From: Cyanoderma ruficeps
Lineage: Eukaryota > Chordata > Aves > Passeriformes > Timaliidae
Length of the DNA stretch: 64,000 nt
Direction: 5' to 3'
Assembly (NCBI GenBank): GCA_008694505.1
Contig: VZDJ01000219.1
Span: 10,716,350 to 10,780,349 of the forward strand
The position numbers and the translations under genes were made by a program. Under the pieces are notes generated by a model, which saw only the letters and a program-made list of their open reading frames with translations, ran no database searches and was not told the origin of the DNA. Numbering within the stretch: the stretch's first letter is position 1; every line of letters begins with the position of its first letter. Positions 36,201 through 48,280 of this stretch are shown one piece after another.

Positions 36201-38639
36201 TCCATCAGCTTTAAATGAAGTGAATTACTGTTTAGTTAGAGAGTCCCAGGGCACTACCTGTGGTGTTTCTTCTCAAATCCTGGTGCCCAGCATAACAATA
36301 CATCTGCTTGATGGATGGAAAGAGTTCACATGAATATCCAAACAAAGCAAGTATTTGGAGAACACTTAAATCACCAAAATAAAGAGCCTCAAGTGGAACA
36401 TCACTGAAAATTCCTGCAGAAGGGACAAACGGGTTGGTGAGGAGCTGAGAGACATGACACTTAAACATTTCAGTGATATTCAAAGCACTCATTTTTCTGG
36501 CCATCTGTGGGCAGGCTTTCAGATGTTTGGAGCCCACACTCAGGGATTCCCCTGTCTCTGAGGGGCAGGAGCCTGTGCTTGGCTGATTCTCCTCACACAG
36601 CTCGAAGGAAGCAAACAGCTCCAGCGCTGCTCCTCTGGGCTTTGGTGTGAAAGTTGTTTCTTTTCCTTACAAGATTTATGTGCTGCCTTCAGATACACGC
36701 TGGTAGCTTCTTGCTGAAGTTCCTGCTTCTACACTTCCCGTTTGGTAGAAATCCACGTGGATTTGTTACCTTCATTGGGGTGATCTAATTAACACGAGCT
36801 GAGATCTAGTGCTTAGGGAAATTCAGCATTTTAAGCTAATCTGAGTATAACTTAAAGGCAGTCAGAGATAAAATTTAAATTTCTGCCTTAAGAGTGCTTG
36901 TTTTTGTTCATGTTATTCCCATTTTCTTGTAAAACTTGGACATGAGTAAGCACAGCAGAGTGAATCCCACAATGTTGATTGTTGCTGGAAAGGGATGCTC
37001 TATGTTGACTAAGAAAATACTGAATTATTAAGTAGTTTTCTAAATATGTTGCCTGTCACAATAAAATTAATGGGATGGTAGATTCAGTTGTTACACTGAG
37101 GCTAAAACCTGAGATTTGTGGATGGAATAGAAATTATTTTTATGTAGAACAACAGCAAGACTGTATGAAATGTTTCTGTTCAATAAAACCCTTGCTGAAG
37201 TCAACAGAATTGGTATTCATTTATATGGGAATGGTTTGTTATCTTGCACTGAGATTTTTCACCAGAAAGAACCTAAATTTTGTCTCAAGCATGATGCTCA
37301 AAAAAGCTTTCTAATTTGTAAAGTCAAGGCCATGCAAGACTTCTATTATCCCCACCTTTTAAATATACTTATTCCCATCTTTAAAATAATATACAAAAAT
37401 GATCTTCTATAAAAGGCAAGTGTTGGAGGCCACAGAGGATAGTGGGAATGGAGGATTTCACCCTATGTCACACGATTTCTAATTAGCAAAATCAGGCTCG
37501 TCAGTGGCCATTAAGGCTCTGGATGCCTTTTAGTGCCTACTGGAATTGCCATTTTGTTGGCCATGTATTCTGTGGTGCCTGGGGACCGTTGTTCATTTGC
37601 TCCCATTAATGCCCAGTTCCCACTGTGCCTGTCCTTTAACCTTACATGGAATTGTTACCGAGGTTGCCTGGGCTGTGTGTGGTGTTTGGAGCTGCTCCTG
37701 GTTCTGCTGGGAACCTCCCCTGGCAGAGGTGCTGGTGCAGGAACAGCCAGAGATTAACTAGAATTCATTTCCTTGCAAGGCTTAAGGCGAAAAAGGAATT
37801 TTCCTGTAGATTGGAGGCAAGAACTGTTTTCATGTTCCTTTTGGGTTTATTTTGTCCACAGGACCTGCTGTCTTCTGGGATAATTTGGGCATTTTCGTCC
37901 GACTTCTTCCTTCTGCTGGTGTCTGCCTCCTTCATGGGACCCTTTCTGGTTTGGGCAGGGGTCCTTGGTGCTTTTTGGTGATGGGATGAGGGTGGTGCAG
38001 CTGGGAGATGGGGACACGTGGTGGCTGTTGAGGGATGGTGGGATGGGCACTGCTGCTCCTCTGGGACCAGGCTCATCCCTCTGGAGCTTTGCATTCCAGC
38101 CCTGACCCCCCAAGGCAGAGTGTAGCCCTGCTTCCATGCCTGAGGTGTTTTGGTTTTCTGAAATTCTTTTCGCAGGGAATTTTCTGTAAACAGGAGAAGT
38201 GTTTTTGTAACTGTACCTTTGTTATCCATTCCTTTTCCTAGGAGGGACTTCTTTATGTCCCTCTGGTCTGTCCAATGTGATTGAAGAGGTTTGTCTTGGT
38301 TTCACCTATCAAATTGGTCTGAGAGAGACACATCCCAAAAATAAAGGAGTCATTTTCAGCCTTCTGAAGCTGAGAGTGTTTGTGGTGTTAAACAGCATCA
38401 GCAGAGCTCACAGCTGACAGCCACGTTATTTTAAATTGATGGGAGCATGACTCCCTCCCATCCCCTTGCCATGGGATGTTGCTGTTCAGGGTGTTTCCTG
38501 TGCTGGTGTAATTGTATCAAAGTGTGGAGATTTGGTGGTAGGGAGTAGCATCTGTAAATTCTCGTTTGTTTAATGACAGAAGGTTGGAAAGGCCTGACAG
38601 TGCCAGGCTAATCGTTGCGTGTGTTTAGTAAAAGTGGCT
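33264..38639. other. Anonymous non-coding stretch
   Basis: No gene recognised. An AT-rich block at 34800-35090 lacks repeat signatures, and a T-run lies at about 34072-34083. Frames of 60-154 codons occur on both strands, for example 37646-37981 and 37765-38229 facing each other, and none resembles a known protein. Confidence 0.55.
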
Positions 38640-38900
38640 GTGTGGTAAGTGTCAACTGAACATTAAAATCATATTATTAAATATGGATCTGTGCAAGCTG
38701 CTAACTGCTTTTGATCAATTTGTATGAACATGATGCATCCCTTAATTGTATTAAATATAAGTAAATTTAACAATTAATCTTCATTTAATTAACACTGCAG
38801 TTTTGACAGCCTATCACTTAGTAATTGTTGTAGACTCTTTTAAGCACTCCAACCAAATGTTTGCAATTTATATAACAATTTATATGCTTACTAATTTATT
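38640..38900. other. AT-rich, TAATTA-dense block, possible conserved non-coding element
   Basis: Contains many homeodomain-type cores: CTTAATTGTATTAAATATAA, ACAATTAATCTTCATTTAAT, TAATTAACACTGCAG and GTAATTGTTGTAG. It also has TTTGATCAATTTGTATG. There are no simple tandem units and no transposon signature. This texture is common in developmental enhancers, but function is inference only. Confidence 0.3.
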
Positions 38901-41900
38901 TTGACTGCTTTTTTGAGATCACATGTTTCAGGGAAGCACCTTATAAGGTAAAGGCTGGATAAATCATTTGAAGAGTGTGTGTAGCTAAAACACTGCCCTG
39001 ACCAGCTGATCTGGCTTTGAAAGCACCGTGCTGCATTACAAGTACACAGGAATCTTTGGGGTTTTTTTGAAACTTGTTGTTCACAGAGACTGTCTGGCAA
39101 ACAAGCCCATTCCTACTGCTTAGGGAGTGAGTGCAGAGCTGCAGAGTTGAAGAAAGCTTTATTAATCCCACCTCTGGTCCTTCAGTCTCATTGATTTTTG
39201 ACATGGCTACTGGAAAACCACTGGCTTTNTTTTTTTTTGTGATCAGCTAAGGCTGAAACTCTATGGGAAGAATTTAGTGAATATTAAAGAAACAGTAATT
39301 TAAATTACAGGGAAAAGGTAATAAATCACTGTGCTTGGTTCTCATTCTAAACTTCATCTCATTTAGAAACCTTTTTCCATGGTGTCAGAATTAAAATATT
39401 AATTTGGTTTTCAATGATTCTCTTTCAACTGCACTTTGTGTTTCTGCCTTAGGTTTTTATAGATTTCATCACTTTAAAAAATGTAACACTAAGGGCAGGC
39501 GTTTAATTATCTGATTTACTTTTCCATTTAAACTTCCAGAATGATTTTAATCTAAAGATCTTATCTTTTCTGTATTTGATTATTGGATGTAGATCAATCA
39601 CACAGAGATATTTGTATCATCTGTCACATACGTTGGAGAAGGAGAAATCAGTGTCTGCTGCTCATTTGGAGAGATCCCATTCGGATGCAGTACAGTTCAG
39701 GAAAGTAAACCCACTCTGGATGCACCACTGCTCTCTGGTCGTGGCAAAGGAGAGCAAGCTGAGGCAGAATTAGCTCCATTAAAGTTAAAAACAGTTACAT
39801 GAGATAAAGTGTTTCTATATCATAAATCTCCAAAAATAAAAGCATTTTCCAAAGTCAACATTGTGATGAGAAATGGGTGATCTTAGGAAAGGAAGGAGGA
39901 TTATCCTACTCAAAGACCCATGGAGTCCCTCAGGAAATACACTGTGTACATATTTCCTTGTAAACTCTTCAATCCCTGTATTTCCAATGATTCAAAAAAG
40001 CAGAATATGAACTCTTTGGTAGGGTTTTGCTGTGATCCCTTTGGGCTTGTGCAGTCACGAGTAATCTCTTGCTGTGTAGGAGCTGGACATTTCTCCAGCT
40101 GGTGCCACAGCTTTTGGTCTTCCCCAAAATGAAGTTATTCCTTGAATACTAAGTGTGATGTCTCTGAAGAAGTCTAGCTCTTCTCTGTGGCAGACAAATG
40201 GGACGTCCCCACAAAGGAGATGCTCCTGCAGCAGTGATTGCAGAGTGATGCTTGATTAATTCTCTTCACATTTCAGGTGGTTTATGCTGTTTTAATGACC
40301 TGCAAGGCTTTTTGCTCCAGCATAGATGGGAAATGGAACATTGCCAGTTGCTTGTGATGTAACAGTTGTTGTTGACCTGCATCTGGTATCAGAGGCCAGC
40401 AGAGTCTGTGGAGATGGGAGATGGGAAGAGGTGAGATACAGGACAGTGACATCATTTTTAGTTTAATAAAACTCACTGGCTGTAAAGATTTCACCCCCAG
40501 CCTGCTCTGCCTTGGAGGATTCTATGTGCCTGGGGTGCACTCCCAGGGTCTGAAATACAGACTTGGCTCCTGTGTCCCTGGTACTAATTCCACACATAAT
40601 GAGAACTTCTTAATTAGGCCTGTTCCACAGGAGCACTTACTCTCCGCTTATGCAATGAATTTTCTGTAAGTAAAAGTGTAGTACAATAATTGTGATGCAT
40701 GATGGGCGTGTTTAGATAACCCTCCTATTATTTTAGGAAGTGCAGTACTTCAAAGAAAACTTATCCCAAGGTGTCCCTTAAACTTTTCTTTTGTATTACC
40801 CTCTGGATTACTCTCCTATCTTCTTCCTTTGATATGTTAATTCAGTCATTTTTTTTCTACCAGGGCTCATTGCTCCTGCTTTTTTTCTTCTTTTTTAAAC
40901 TGTAATTTAATTTTGTGGAGAGTTAATGCTTATCAGTCTTGTTTTACTAGTTGACAGTTTCTGGGACCATTTTTCTTCTTTGAAATGAAAGGCTGTGTAT
41001 TGTTCTGCCCGACTTTTGTGTTTACTAATCCATGTTACTATTTTTTAACAGATTTTCCTTGTTACTGTTTGTTCTTTTTGAAACAGCAGCACTAATTTTA
41101 TTCTTCATTTTAGTTTGAGCCGTTTGGATCTCATAATGCTTTAGCATAATTAGGAAACATATATCAAAGCTGCTGACTGAAAGGTTTTGTCAGTCTCTCT
41201 TCCACACACGCACACTTGTCAACTTTGAAACTTTAACCAAGATTAGTCAAATTTACCCGTGGTTCATGAAAACTTGACTCTGGTGGGAAATGCTTGGATT
41301 TGAAACAAACTAAGCCTCAAGCACTGGGAGCTTCTGTTTCTTGGCCAAAAGCTTCACCTGACAGTTTTCAGGAAAGCTTGTACAGCATATGAGATCTGAC
41401 TTGTTTCCCGTCAGCTATACAGCAAATGGTAATGAATTAATTTACAACTCATTATTTAAGCCCTTTGAGCAATAGCTTTAAATATCTATCTGGTGTTGTC
41501 TCCAAAATGAAGCACCCAGCTCTGCCACCCACGCGCAGTCCGGATGGTGCAGATCCTGCAGGGCTGCAGTTTGCTCACATTGAATTGTAAGAATCTAATT
41601 CTTTATCCCTTTCTTACTCAGCATAAAGCCGATAAACCAGTTTTGTTGTTTGTGCTTCAAATTTAGCAAAAGTCATATGGTTTAGCAGGAGCTTAATTAC
41701 ATTTACTGGTGAGTTCAGCCAGCTCTTCCAGTGGGTTTTTTCCCCTGATGGCACAGCAGAAATGTGCTGGCCGTGCAGCTGAAAGCATGCCTGCTCAGTT
41801 CCTTCCCAGCAGACAGAGGTACCCATATAATTCTGATGCACTAGTACAGGAGGAAAGCTTCAACCACCAGAAGAAGAGGGGAGGAGGGAAAGCCCAGGTT

Positions 41901-42140
41901 TAGAAGTTCATTGACAGGTGGCCCTTCATGTCAGTGTGGTGATCTCAGTGAGGTGCTGCTGTCTGGGCATTTGGAGGGTTTGTGGGGTCACGGTGGGGAC
42001 TGAAGTGTAGAATGTTAAATCAGCTTTAGTGGATGCCAGTCCCAATCTGTCCTTCAGTGTGGAGTTGCCTCCCTTGGCTCTCTTTGGGTTTGCTTCCATG
42101 GTATTAGTGACATTTACCTTGTTTACTCGTTCTGATCTTT
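38901..42140. other. Anonymous non-coding stretch
   Basis: No gene or repeat recognised. There is a single ambiguous base at 39229 inside a T-run. T-rich sequence is frequent at 40845-41110. Confidence 0.55.
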
Positions 42141-42328
42141 GCTGTGAGGGTGGGGAGGCCCTGGCACAGGGTGCCCAAAGAAGCTGTGACTGCCCCATCC
42201 CTGGAAGTGTCCAAGGCCGGGTTGGACAGGGTTTGGAGCAGCCTGGCATAGTGGAAGGTGTCCCTGCCTGTGGCAGGGGGTTGAAACGAGTTGTTCTTAA
42301 GATCCTTTCCAACTCAAACCATTCTGGA
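42141..42328 (+). mobile_element. CR1 LINE 3'-end fragment, longest avian-type copy here
   Basis: Starts GCTGTGAGGGTGGGGAGGCC, CTGGCACAGGGTGCCCAAAG, continues CCATCCCTGGAAGTGTCCAA, GGCCGGGTTGGACAGGGTTT and GGAAGGTGTCCCTGCCTGTG, and ends TCCAACTCAAACCATTCTGG. This covers nearly the last 190 bases of an avian CR1 with good preservation. The terminal octamer repeats are missing or decayed. A 126-codon frame and its 159-codon antisense partner run across it and are by-products. Confidence 0.95.
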
Positions 42329-43387
42329 GTGCTGATGTATTTAACAATGCTTTTCGGCTGGTTAGAACTGTACTGTGTCTTTGCCTCTAGGCACTTGAAT
42401 AGCAATTAACAATATCAGTACATAATGAGATACTCTCTATATGTTGAAAGTCCTTCTTTTCTATTTTTGTGTCTAGAGAAACATCAAATGAAATTCAAGC
42501 CTCTTGGGTGACTGCTTTTCCCCCCCCACTCTTGTGCTTTTTCTTGGTGTTTGTGAATCTTGCTCTCCAGGGATCATCACTCATGCTGATGGAATTAGGT
42601 GTCTGTGGTCCATCAGCACAGAAATTTTCCACTGAACATCTCTTTATAAGACTGGCTCACCATCAAAAGCTAAAGTTGGACAAGCCCTGAGCTTGGGGAT
42701 TATCTTCACCTTTCTGAACTCCATCTTTTTGGCCGGAGCTAGATCCAAGAGCCAGCTGTACTCAAAGGCAGGGAAAGTTTGCATCAGGAGTTGGATTTCA
42801 AGTCTCATCTATACTTGATTTTTCCCCAGCTCCTCTGTGAGCTCCCCTGTATCACTGTGCAGTTGCTCTGACAGGCAAGACAGAGATTTTGTAATTAGGA
42901 GCCTTCCATCATATGGTGTCCCTGCTGCGTTTCATCGCCAGCTGTCTTCCCGGGGCTGAGGAAGCTTTGCTTTTACCATGCTTCACACAGCATTAAACTG
43001 TGTAGAAAAGGCTAAATATTGTAGGCCAGATGCTGCTTTCCCTTTGCCTTTTATCAGCCTGGAGAATAATCTCACTCCTGGGATGGCACTTTGCTCCTGT
43101 TAACTGGTGCCTGACTGCAAAAGGCTCCTGTTCCTCCTCCTCGTCCCCTGGCCCTTTGGCAGAGGATTATTTCCACTGTGGGCTTTTTGTTTGGGGCTTT
43201 CCTTCTTCTTTTGGGGATATTTTGGTGGGCTTCACTCCAGTTGCATCGTGAAGGCAAGCAGAATGTGTAGTGTTTTTTCTTTCAGTTTTCTCTCATATAT
43301 ATATTTTTAAGTAATCCTTAAAACAGGAACGGCAGTGACATCTTTTAATATGACTGGGGCTAATATCTCTAGTTATTTATCTAGAAT

Positions 43388-43404
43388 ATTATTATTATTA
43401 TTAT
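43388..43404. repeat. (ATT)n microsatellite between direct repeats
   Basis: About five and a half ATT units. A TTATCTAGAATA-type 12-mer lies on both sides (about 43378 and 43401), so the array probably grew inside a duplicated segment. Confidence 0.85.
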
Positions 43405-43876
43405 CTAGAATAATACTTATCTGGAACTGAAGTTTTCTGCAGTATCCACAACATCAAGAGGCATTCTTTGAACTCCTCCCCATTTCCTTCTCCATTTCTA
43501 TTTGGAAGTGCTCCTTATCCGCTTTATCCTGTGAGGGAGGAATTTTTTGAGCCTGAAATGAAGAAGCAGCCCCTAAGGGGACTTTAATACAGAGAGGTTA
43601 CAACTCAGACAATAATTTGGATCCATTTAAATGGCATGTGGGTGTGGGTTTAAATAAATAGCTTTAACCTTTAGCTTACTGATAGAACTGAAAATAGATA
43701 CAGGGTTGGGCATATCGGAAGAAATGTGCCATTGCTGCCAGCATTACTTTGAATAAATAGATCTCTCTTCAGGGCTGTCAAACCAGCACCTTTGCCAGTA
43801 AGAAGCAATAAGATATTTTTTCTTTTTCCTTTTCTATTTTGTAACCAGCAGCCAAGTCTAAAAGAAGCTCTTACTC

Positions 43877-43892
43877 TTTTTTTTTTTTTTTT
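43877..43892. repeat. T16 homopolymer
   Basis: Sixteen consecutive T. It could mark an A-tailed insertion on the minus strand, but no retrocopy body is visible next to it. Confidence 0.9.
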
Positions 43893-45184
43893 CCCTTTGG
43901 TGGTTTTGTATTCCCAGGCTGGCACTTTGCAATTTTCTTATATCACCTAGATTTTTAATAACATTCATAGATCTTTGTGGCTATTTAATTGCCCAGTTAC
44001 ACCTGTATGTAGACTTTTTTTTATACCCTAAAGGCAGGAATTAGAGCATATCTTGATCTTACTCAGTATTTGCTGTGTTTCAGCCAGGATCTCTGTACAC
44101 TGCTGTTATTTGTGGCACAAGAAGTAGAGAAGAGCTCATGGAATAATTTGTTTGATTTAGAGGCCAGAAAGTGGTGGCCCTGCTCTAGTTTAATTTATAA
44201 CCCCTGAGCTCTGTCCCAGGTAGTAGATGTGGAATAGGTACAAGCTCCTCTACTTTGCATCTTTAGGAGGACAGAAGAATTCTGGGCAGAATTCGTCTCC
44301 AAACGTGTATCTGGTGAAGAAATACGAACTTCATTGTTATTTTAAGCTCATACCAATTTGAAAATCTGATCCAGAGTATTGTAATGTGGCAGCTACTCAG
44401 TTGTCCACAAGGAGTGGATTTAAAGCCAAAATTTGTTCGTGGGAGGGGAAGAGCAAGTTGTTGCTTTATCTGAGTGGACTGAAGAACCTTTCTGAAACCC
44501 AAATGAAACAAAGCAACCCCCAGAACAAATGTCATGGAATCATTTTCTTAATGTGTCCAAGCTGCTGGGTGATATTTTGGCACTAAGTAGCAGTGTTGTG
44601 AATGCTTGTTGCATCCTGCAGCCCTAACCCAGTCAAGCAGCTGAGCGCCCTTGCTGTTCCAAGCTGCAGCTGCATTTTCTTTTCAAAGATCAGTGGCATT
44701 AACAGCAGTGCAGGTCTCCCACCCCCTCGTAAGGATGAATCTCAGCGGCGTGGGAATTGCCTCAGTAAATAAGGTGCTGATAAAGAACTACCAACTTTAG
44801 ATCTTGTAAAGGCAGCGAGGTTTCTTGGAGGAGTTCAAAGCTATTTTCAGCTGCTGATTTGCTCACGGAGCATAAATGCAGGCATGATGAAATACGCAGA
44901 TAATGTTTCATAGTAACCATCTGATAGCTAATAATGGCGAAGAAAAACAGAGTCGTAAGTTTGGCGTGGGCTGCAGTTTTAGTGCCATTTCCTTCTGCAG
45001 GTTGTTACTACTGGCTGTACCTGCTGAGCAGCAGAGATGTAGTTGCAAAGCGTGCCAAGGACAAATAAATTCATTTTCACCATTTATGCTCGAACAGGCT
45101 GGTACCCCACTGCAAACAGGTTGTTGCAGCTTTGTGTTCTGTAGAACGAACTGCAGCACCAGCCCCACGTAACTGCCTCGCACC

Positions 45185-45412
45185 ATGGAGCACCACACTC
45201 GGCGGGAAGATGTTTTGGCATACATTTCCATCATAAAACACCTGAAATTTGCCTGTGCCAAACAGATTGGGTATGGTTCACTAATGCGTGAGCAGATTTT
45301 GCAAGGGACCTCTTTCGGAAGAGCAGCACAGTTCGGTGGTGGGGTTGTGATTTCACATTTTGGGGGTGTGGGACGAGCTGTGGACTTGCTGAGGTTGGAG
45401 GACAAACTGTGA
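45185..45412 (+). CDS. Borderline small ORF with strong Kozak context, no known family
   Basis: A 75-codon ATG frame preceded by GCACC and followed by G, which is a near-ideal vertebrate start context (GCACCATGG). The peptide opens MEHHTRREDVLAY and contains a Gly-rich FGGGVVISHFGGVGRAVD stretch. There is no signal peptide or clear membrane segment. No family is recognised, and a longer antisense frame covers the same DNA, which suggests a locally stop-poor patch. It may be chance or a relic of something decayed. Codon conservation across birds would decide. Confidence 0.1.
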   Translation: MEHHTRREDVLAYISIIKHLKFACAKQIGYGSLMREQILQGTSFGRAAQFGGGVVISHFGGVGRAVDLLRLEDKL

Positions 45413-46397
45413 CAAGGTGCCACCAAGAACAAAAGCTCAAGAGCTGAAGTCCAGAGGGCTGGACCTGATTTCACAGCAGTGAGACCATTCAGCAGCAATG
45501 GTAAGGCCTGAAAGGGAGATGCTTGATAGAGGTAGAGAAATTCTTGCCCTGCCTACTTTCTGGTGAGTCAAGAGGAGGAAGAACACAGCTCAAGTGGTTT
45601 AGTTGCTGTCTAACTGTTTGCAAAGGTTTCTCAAACCCCTCCCTGAAGCATCTGCTTTTGCTGCTGTCTGATTCAGCTTTGTGGTCTAAACAGAGCACTT
45701 GTCTGATCTGCTATGGCAAATTTCAAATTCTGAATATCATACAGGATAATCCATATGTAAACAGTGATATTCTCTGTAAGCAGTTTAAATTCCAGGCCCT
45801 GGGCATTTTCATGGTTTTAGGTGCATCCCTTTGAAACTTCTACTCCGCCAATCAGTGAAGTATTCAAGGAGCTGTCCAGCCAAGGAATGCTGGTCACTGT
45901 GAGCGCTGAAGGCCAGTTGTCGTGTTATCCTCATCTGCAAATCTTGTACGAAGAATTCTCGGTGTTCTCTTCCCTCCTAACAGCAATATTGACCCTGCCC
46001 TTACACCTGTGTGCTGTGAGGACCTGCAGGGCACAGTCAGAGTGCACATGGCTGTGTGAGGGTGCAGGGCAGCCTGTCTGATACCCAACATTTTCAGTTA
46101 CCTGTGTGGAATATAAAGGCAGCTGTCTGTGTGTGCGGCTGGAATGGGTTAGCACAAGCAGCAGAGAAGGTGAATGTTGCAGAATGCCCTCGGGGGGAAT
46201 AGAGCACCCTGCGGTGACAAAACCTGTCCTGGCTACGCCACCTGATGTGCAGGAATCAGCAGCCACTTGCCCTCTGACAGTGGCTTGTGATGGGAAGGGT
46301 GAGAACGGGCCGAAGGTGTTGCTTATTCATGTAGCAATTTGTGTCAAGTAGGCACTTTCTTGTTCGTTCCTTTTGATCTTTTTTACATACCCTAATT

Positions 46398-46600
46398 ATG
46401 GATACAGTCTTGACAAAGATGATAAAGGGCCTCCGGGGTTATAAAACAGGAGGCGAGGTTAAGCAAATTATGTTTATATTCATTAGAATAGAAGAGATTA
46501 AGAGGGGTTGTGACCAAGGTGCACAAAATCCAAAAAGTATTGAAGAAAAGATGATGCCACCAGAATATTTAAAAGAGAAGCTGTGAAGACAGGGGTAAGT
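46398..46600 (+). mobile_element. Ancient CR1/L3-like relic (post-RT region)
   Basis: The sequence parallels the segment downstream of the reverse-transcriptase core in old CR1s, which reads like 'aagatgattaagggcctgg... tatgaagagaggttaa... ttgttcagcttgg... agactgaggggtgacatgatagaggtctacaaaatcatg'. Here the pieces are AAGATGATAAAGGGCCTCC, GGAGGCGAGGTTAAGCAAAT, AGATTAAGAGGGGTTGTGAC and CAAGGTGCACAAAATCC. A 62-codon open frame covers part of it, and the KMIKGL motif typical of this region is still readable. The copy is highly decayed, with approximate ends. Confidence 0.5.
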
Positions 46601-47224
46601 GGAGAGCAGCTGGAATTTTGAGTGGAATTGGTTGTGGGACATTTTTTCAAGGGTGTTGCTCTTGGTGAGGAAAATTAACTTGTGCTGATCAGTGGGCTGT
46701 AGGCAGACAACTTAGGGCACAGATATGTTCTTGGCCAGAATTATAGGATATATCATGTAGCTTCTTTTTGGAATGTCTGAGTGGGTTGGGTGTGGGCAGA
46801 GAGTAATGGATTAACAAAGGGATTCCCCTTTTGTGCTTATTTTAATAATGGGTTGGGGTGACAAGTGTTGGAGGAGGGAAAGTCCCACGTTTTCATATGG
46901 AAAATGCTTTGTGCAAACTTCTTAGCTCCAGCAGTGCTGTGGAATAGAGGCTCTATGCAAAGATAATTTTGGGAGAGTAGCACAGCAAAGAAAGCTTTTC
47001 AGTAATGTGTATTGGTACAAATGTGACAAACCAAAGATGTGTGGCCAAGAGCATCGCCAGCTGTGCAGCCACACAGGATAAAATCAGAAGGACATAGAGG
47101 CAAAATCAGTTATGGCTATGAAAGGTTATGAAATGACTTACAAACGCACTGGAAGTAAGAGGAAGGCAGAAGTCAATCAGGAAGAAAGGGAAGCAAATAA
47201 ATGGACTAGAAGAGAAGACAGAAA
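46601..47224. other. Anonymous spacer between two ancient LINE relics
   Basis: No gene is visible. Parts may be further unrecognisable LINE sequence, since both flanks are LINE-derived in the same orientation, but I cannot align them. The last ~65 bases (from 47160) are purine-rich and may be the beginning of the downstream relic. Confidence 0.4.
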
Positions 47225-48280
47225 TACAAAATGCCATTATTTTGCAGTGCTCTTCACACAAAGGTTAATAACTGTGTCAGATCTGTAACAGTGTTCCCTG
47301 TAAAAGGGCTTACGAGCAAAGGCAAGAACAAGATAAGGAGTATTTAGGTAACTGTGATATATTTGGGTCAGTGTGGCCTTATGAAATGTACCCACTGAAT
47401 TATTTACAACTCTCAGAAGCTTATGGAGAATAGGGCAATTGTCAGAATTCTGGAGGAAGGCAAACACAGTACCTGTCATCACAGAGGACACTGCAAGGGA
47501 AACAGAGATTTGTAAATACCCAAGAAGATACAGAGCAAATTACCTGTGAGCACATACCTGTGAGCAGCACGTAGTAACTGACATGCTTTAAGCCCCGACT
47601 AATCTGATTTCTTTTTCTGATTGTGTGACTAATACCTAAGAGAGGAGGAAAGCAAAAGCACTTTGTAACCAGGAGTGTGATGCTCACGTGAGCATCATGT
47701 TCTCATACCTGAGAGAAAGCTCAGACTTGTGACTGTCAAAGTTCTTGATTAGTGGATAACTAAATCACTTTTAGCAGAGCTTCATCTGCCCCGGTAGCAA
47801 GGATTTCACTGTGCAGCAACTACCACTGGCTATACACCTGGCTTTAACAAAGTCTTCAAAGAAGTATATGAATGTTTAACTGAGACGTTATTGGACATTT
47901 TAGCTGTGGGATGTGAGAAGTATCTGCCTTAATAATTTTGATCAATTGTTTGAATGATGGACCAAAAAGTGCAATTCTCAAGTGTGGATGAGCCCCAGTC
48001 ATTAGAAATGAAACCCAGGTGCACATACAGAATTGTTGTACAGGGACCACTGCCTCAGGTGAGCTCAGGGGATGTCACTGTGGACCCTGAACTGAGGGGT
48101 GGCTGCTGGGACATGGTGTTCCCTAAGGATGTGGACAGCTTTGGAGGGAAGCAACAAAACCAGGTCTAGTACCTCTGTTATTAATCTGGGGTCTACTGTA
48201 CAGAGAAAATGCTGCAACTTTGCTGAGGGGAGGTGATGTGGGGAAGGGGACAGTACTGGCACATTCAGGACTATTTCAGA
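47225..48280 (+). pseudogene. Ancient CR1/L3-like LINE, reverse-transcriptase ORF relic
   Basis: Blocks occur in the order of a CR1/L3 RT coding region. First come TTTTGCAGTGCTCTTCACAC and AAAGGTTAATAACTGTG. Next are AACAAGATAAGGAGTATTTA, ATATTTGGGTCAGTGTGGCC and TTATGAAATGTACCCA. Then TCTGGAGGAAGGCAAACACA, GTACCTGT and CTAATCTGATTTCTTTTTCT. Then CCTGGCTTTAACAAAGTCTT, TTGTTTGAATGATGGACC and GTCACTGTGGACCCTGAACT, and last TTAATCTGGGGTCTACTGT. All are heavily decayed. Such LINEs encode an endonuclease-RT protein for retrotransposition. Here every frame is broken by stops and indels, so it is dead. About 160 bases near 47675-47835 do not align and contain a perfect palindrome. The block between them suggests an insertion or local expansion. 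The boundaries are uncertain, and no search was run. Confidence 0.65.
47678..47697. promoter_or_regulatory. Perfect 20-bp palindrome with E-box core
   Basis: TGATGCTCACGTGAGCATCA is its own reverse complement. The centre CACGTG is the canonical E-box bound by bHLH-ZIP factors (MITF/TFE, USF, MYC-MAX, CLOCK-BMAL). It sits inside the unaligned part of the ancient LINE relic. Regulatory use is inference. Confidence 0.35.

Larger units (their letters stand above)
42329..46397. other. Anonymous non-coding stretch
   Basis: No gene recognised. It includes the ATT microsatellite and T16 run listed separately, and the 196-codon minus-strand frame at 44908-45498, the longest in the window. That frame begins at TTG and shows no family resemblance. 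A 75-codon plus frame at 45185-45412 lies within it. Confidence 0.55.

Noticed and set aside
42029..42409. 126-codon plus frame and 159-codon antisense frame
   Set aside because: They are produced by the CR1 3' end at 42141-42328, which is non-coding.
44926..44970. Start-like AATAATGGCGAAGAAAAAC followed by GTCGTAAGT
   Set aside because: The donor has a C at -1, only seven codons precede it and no promoter or CpG island is present.
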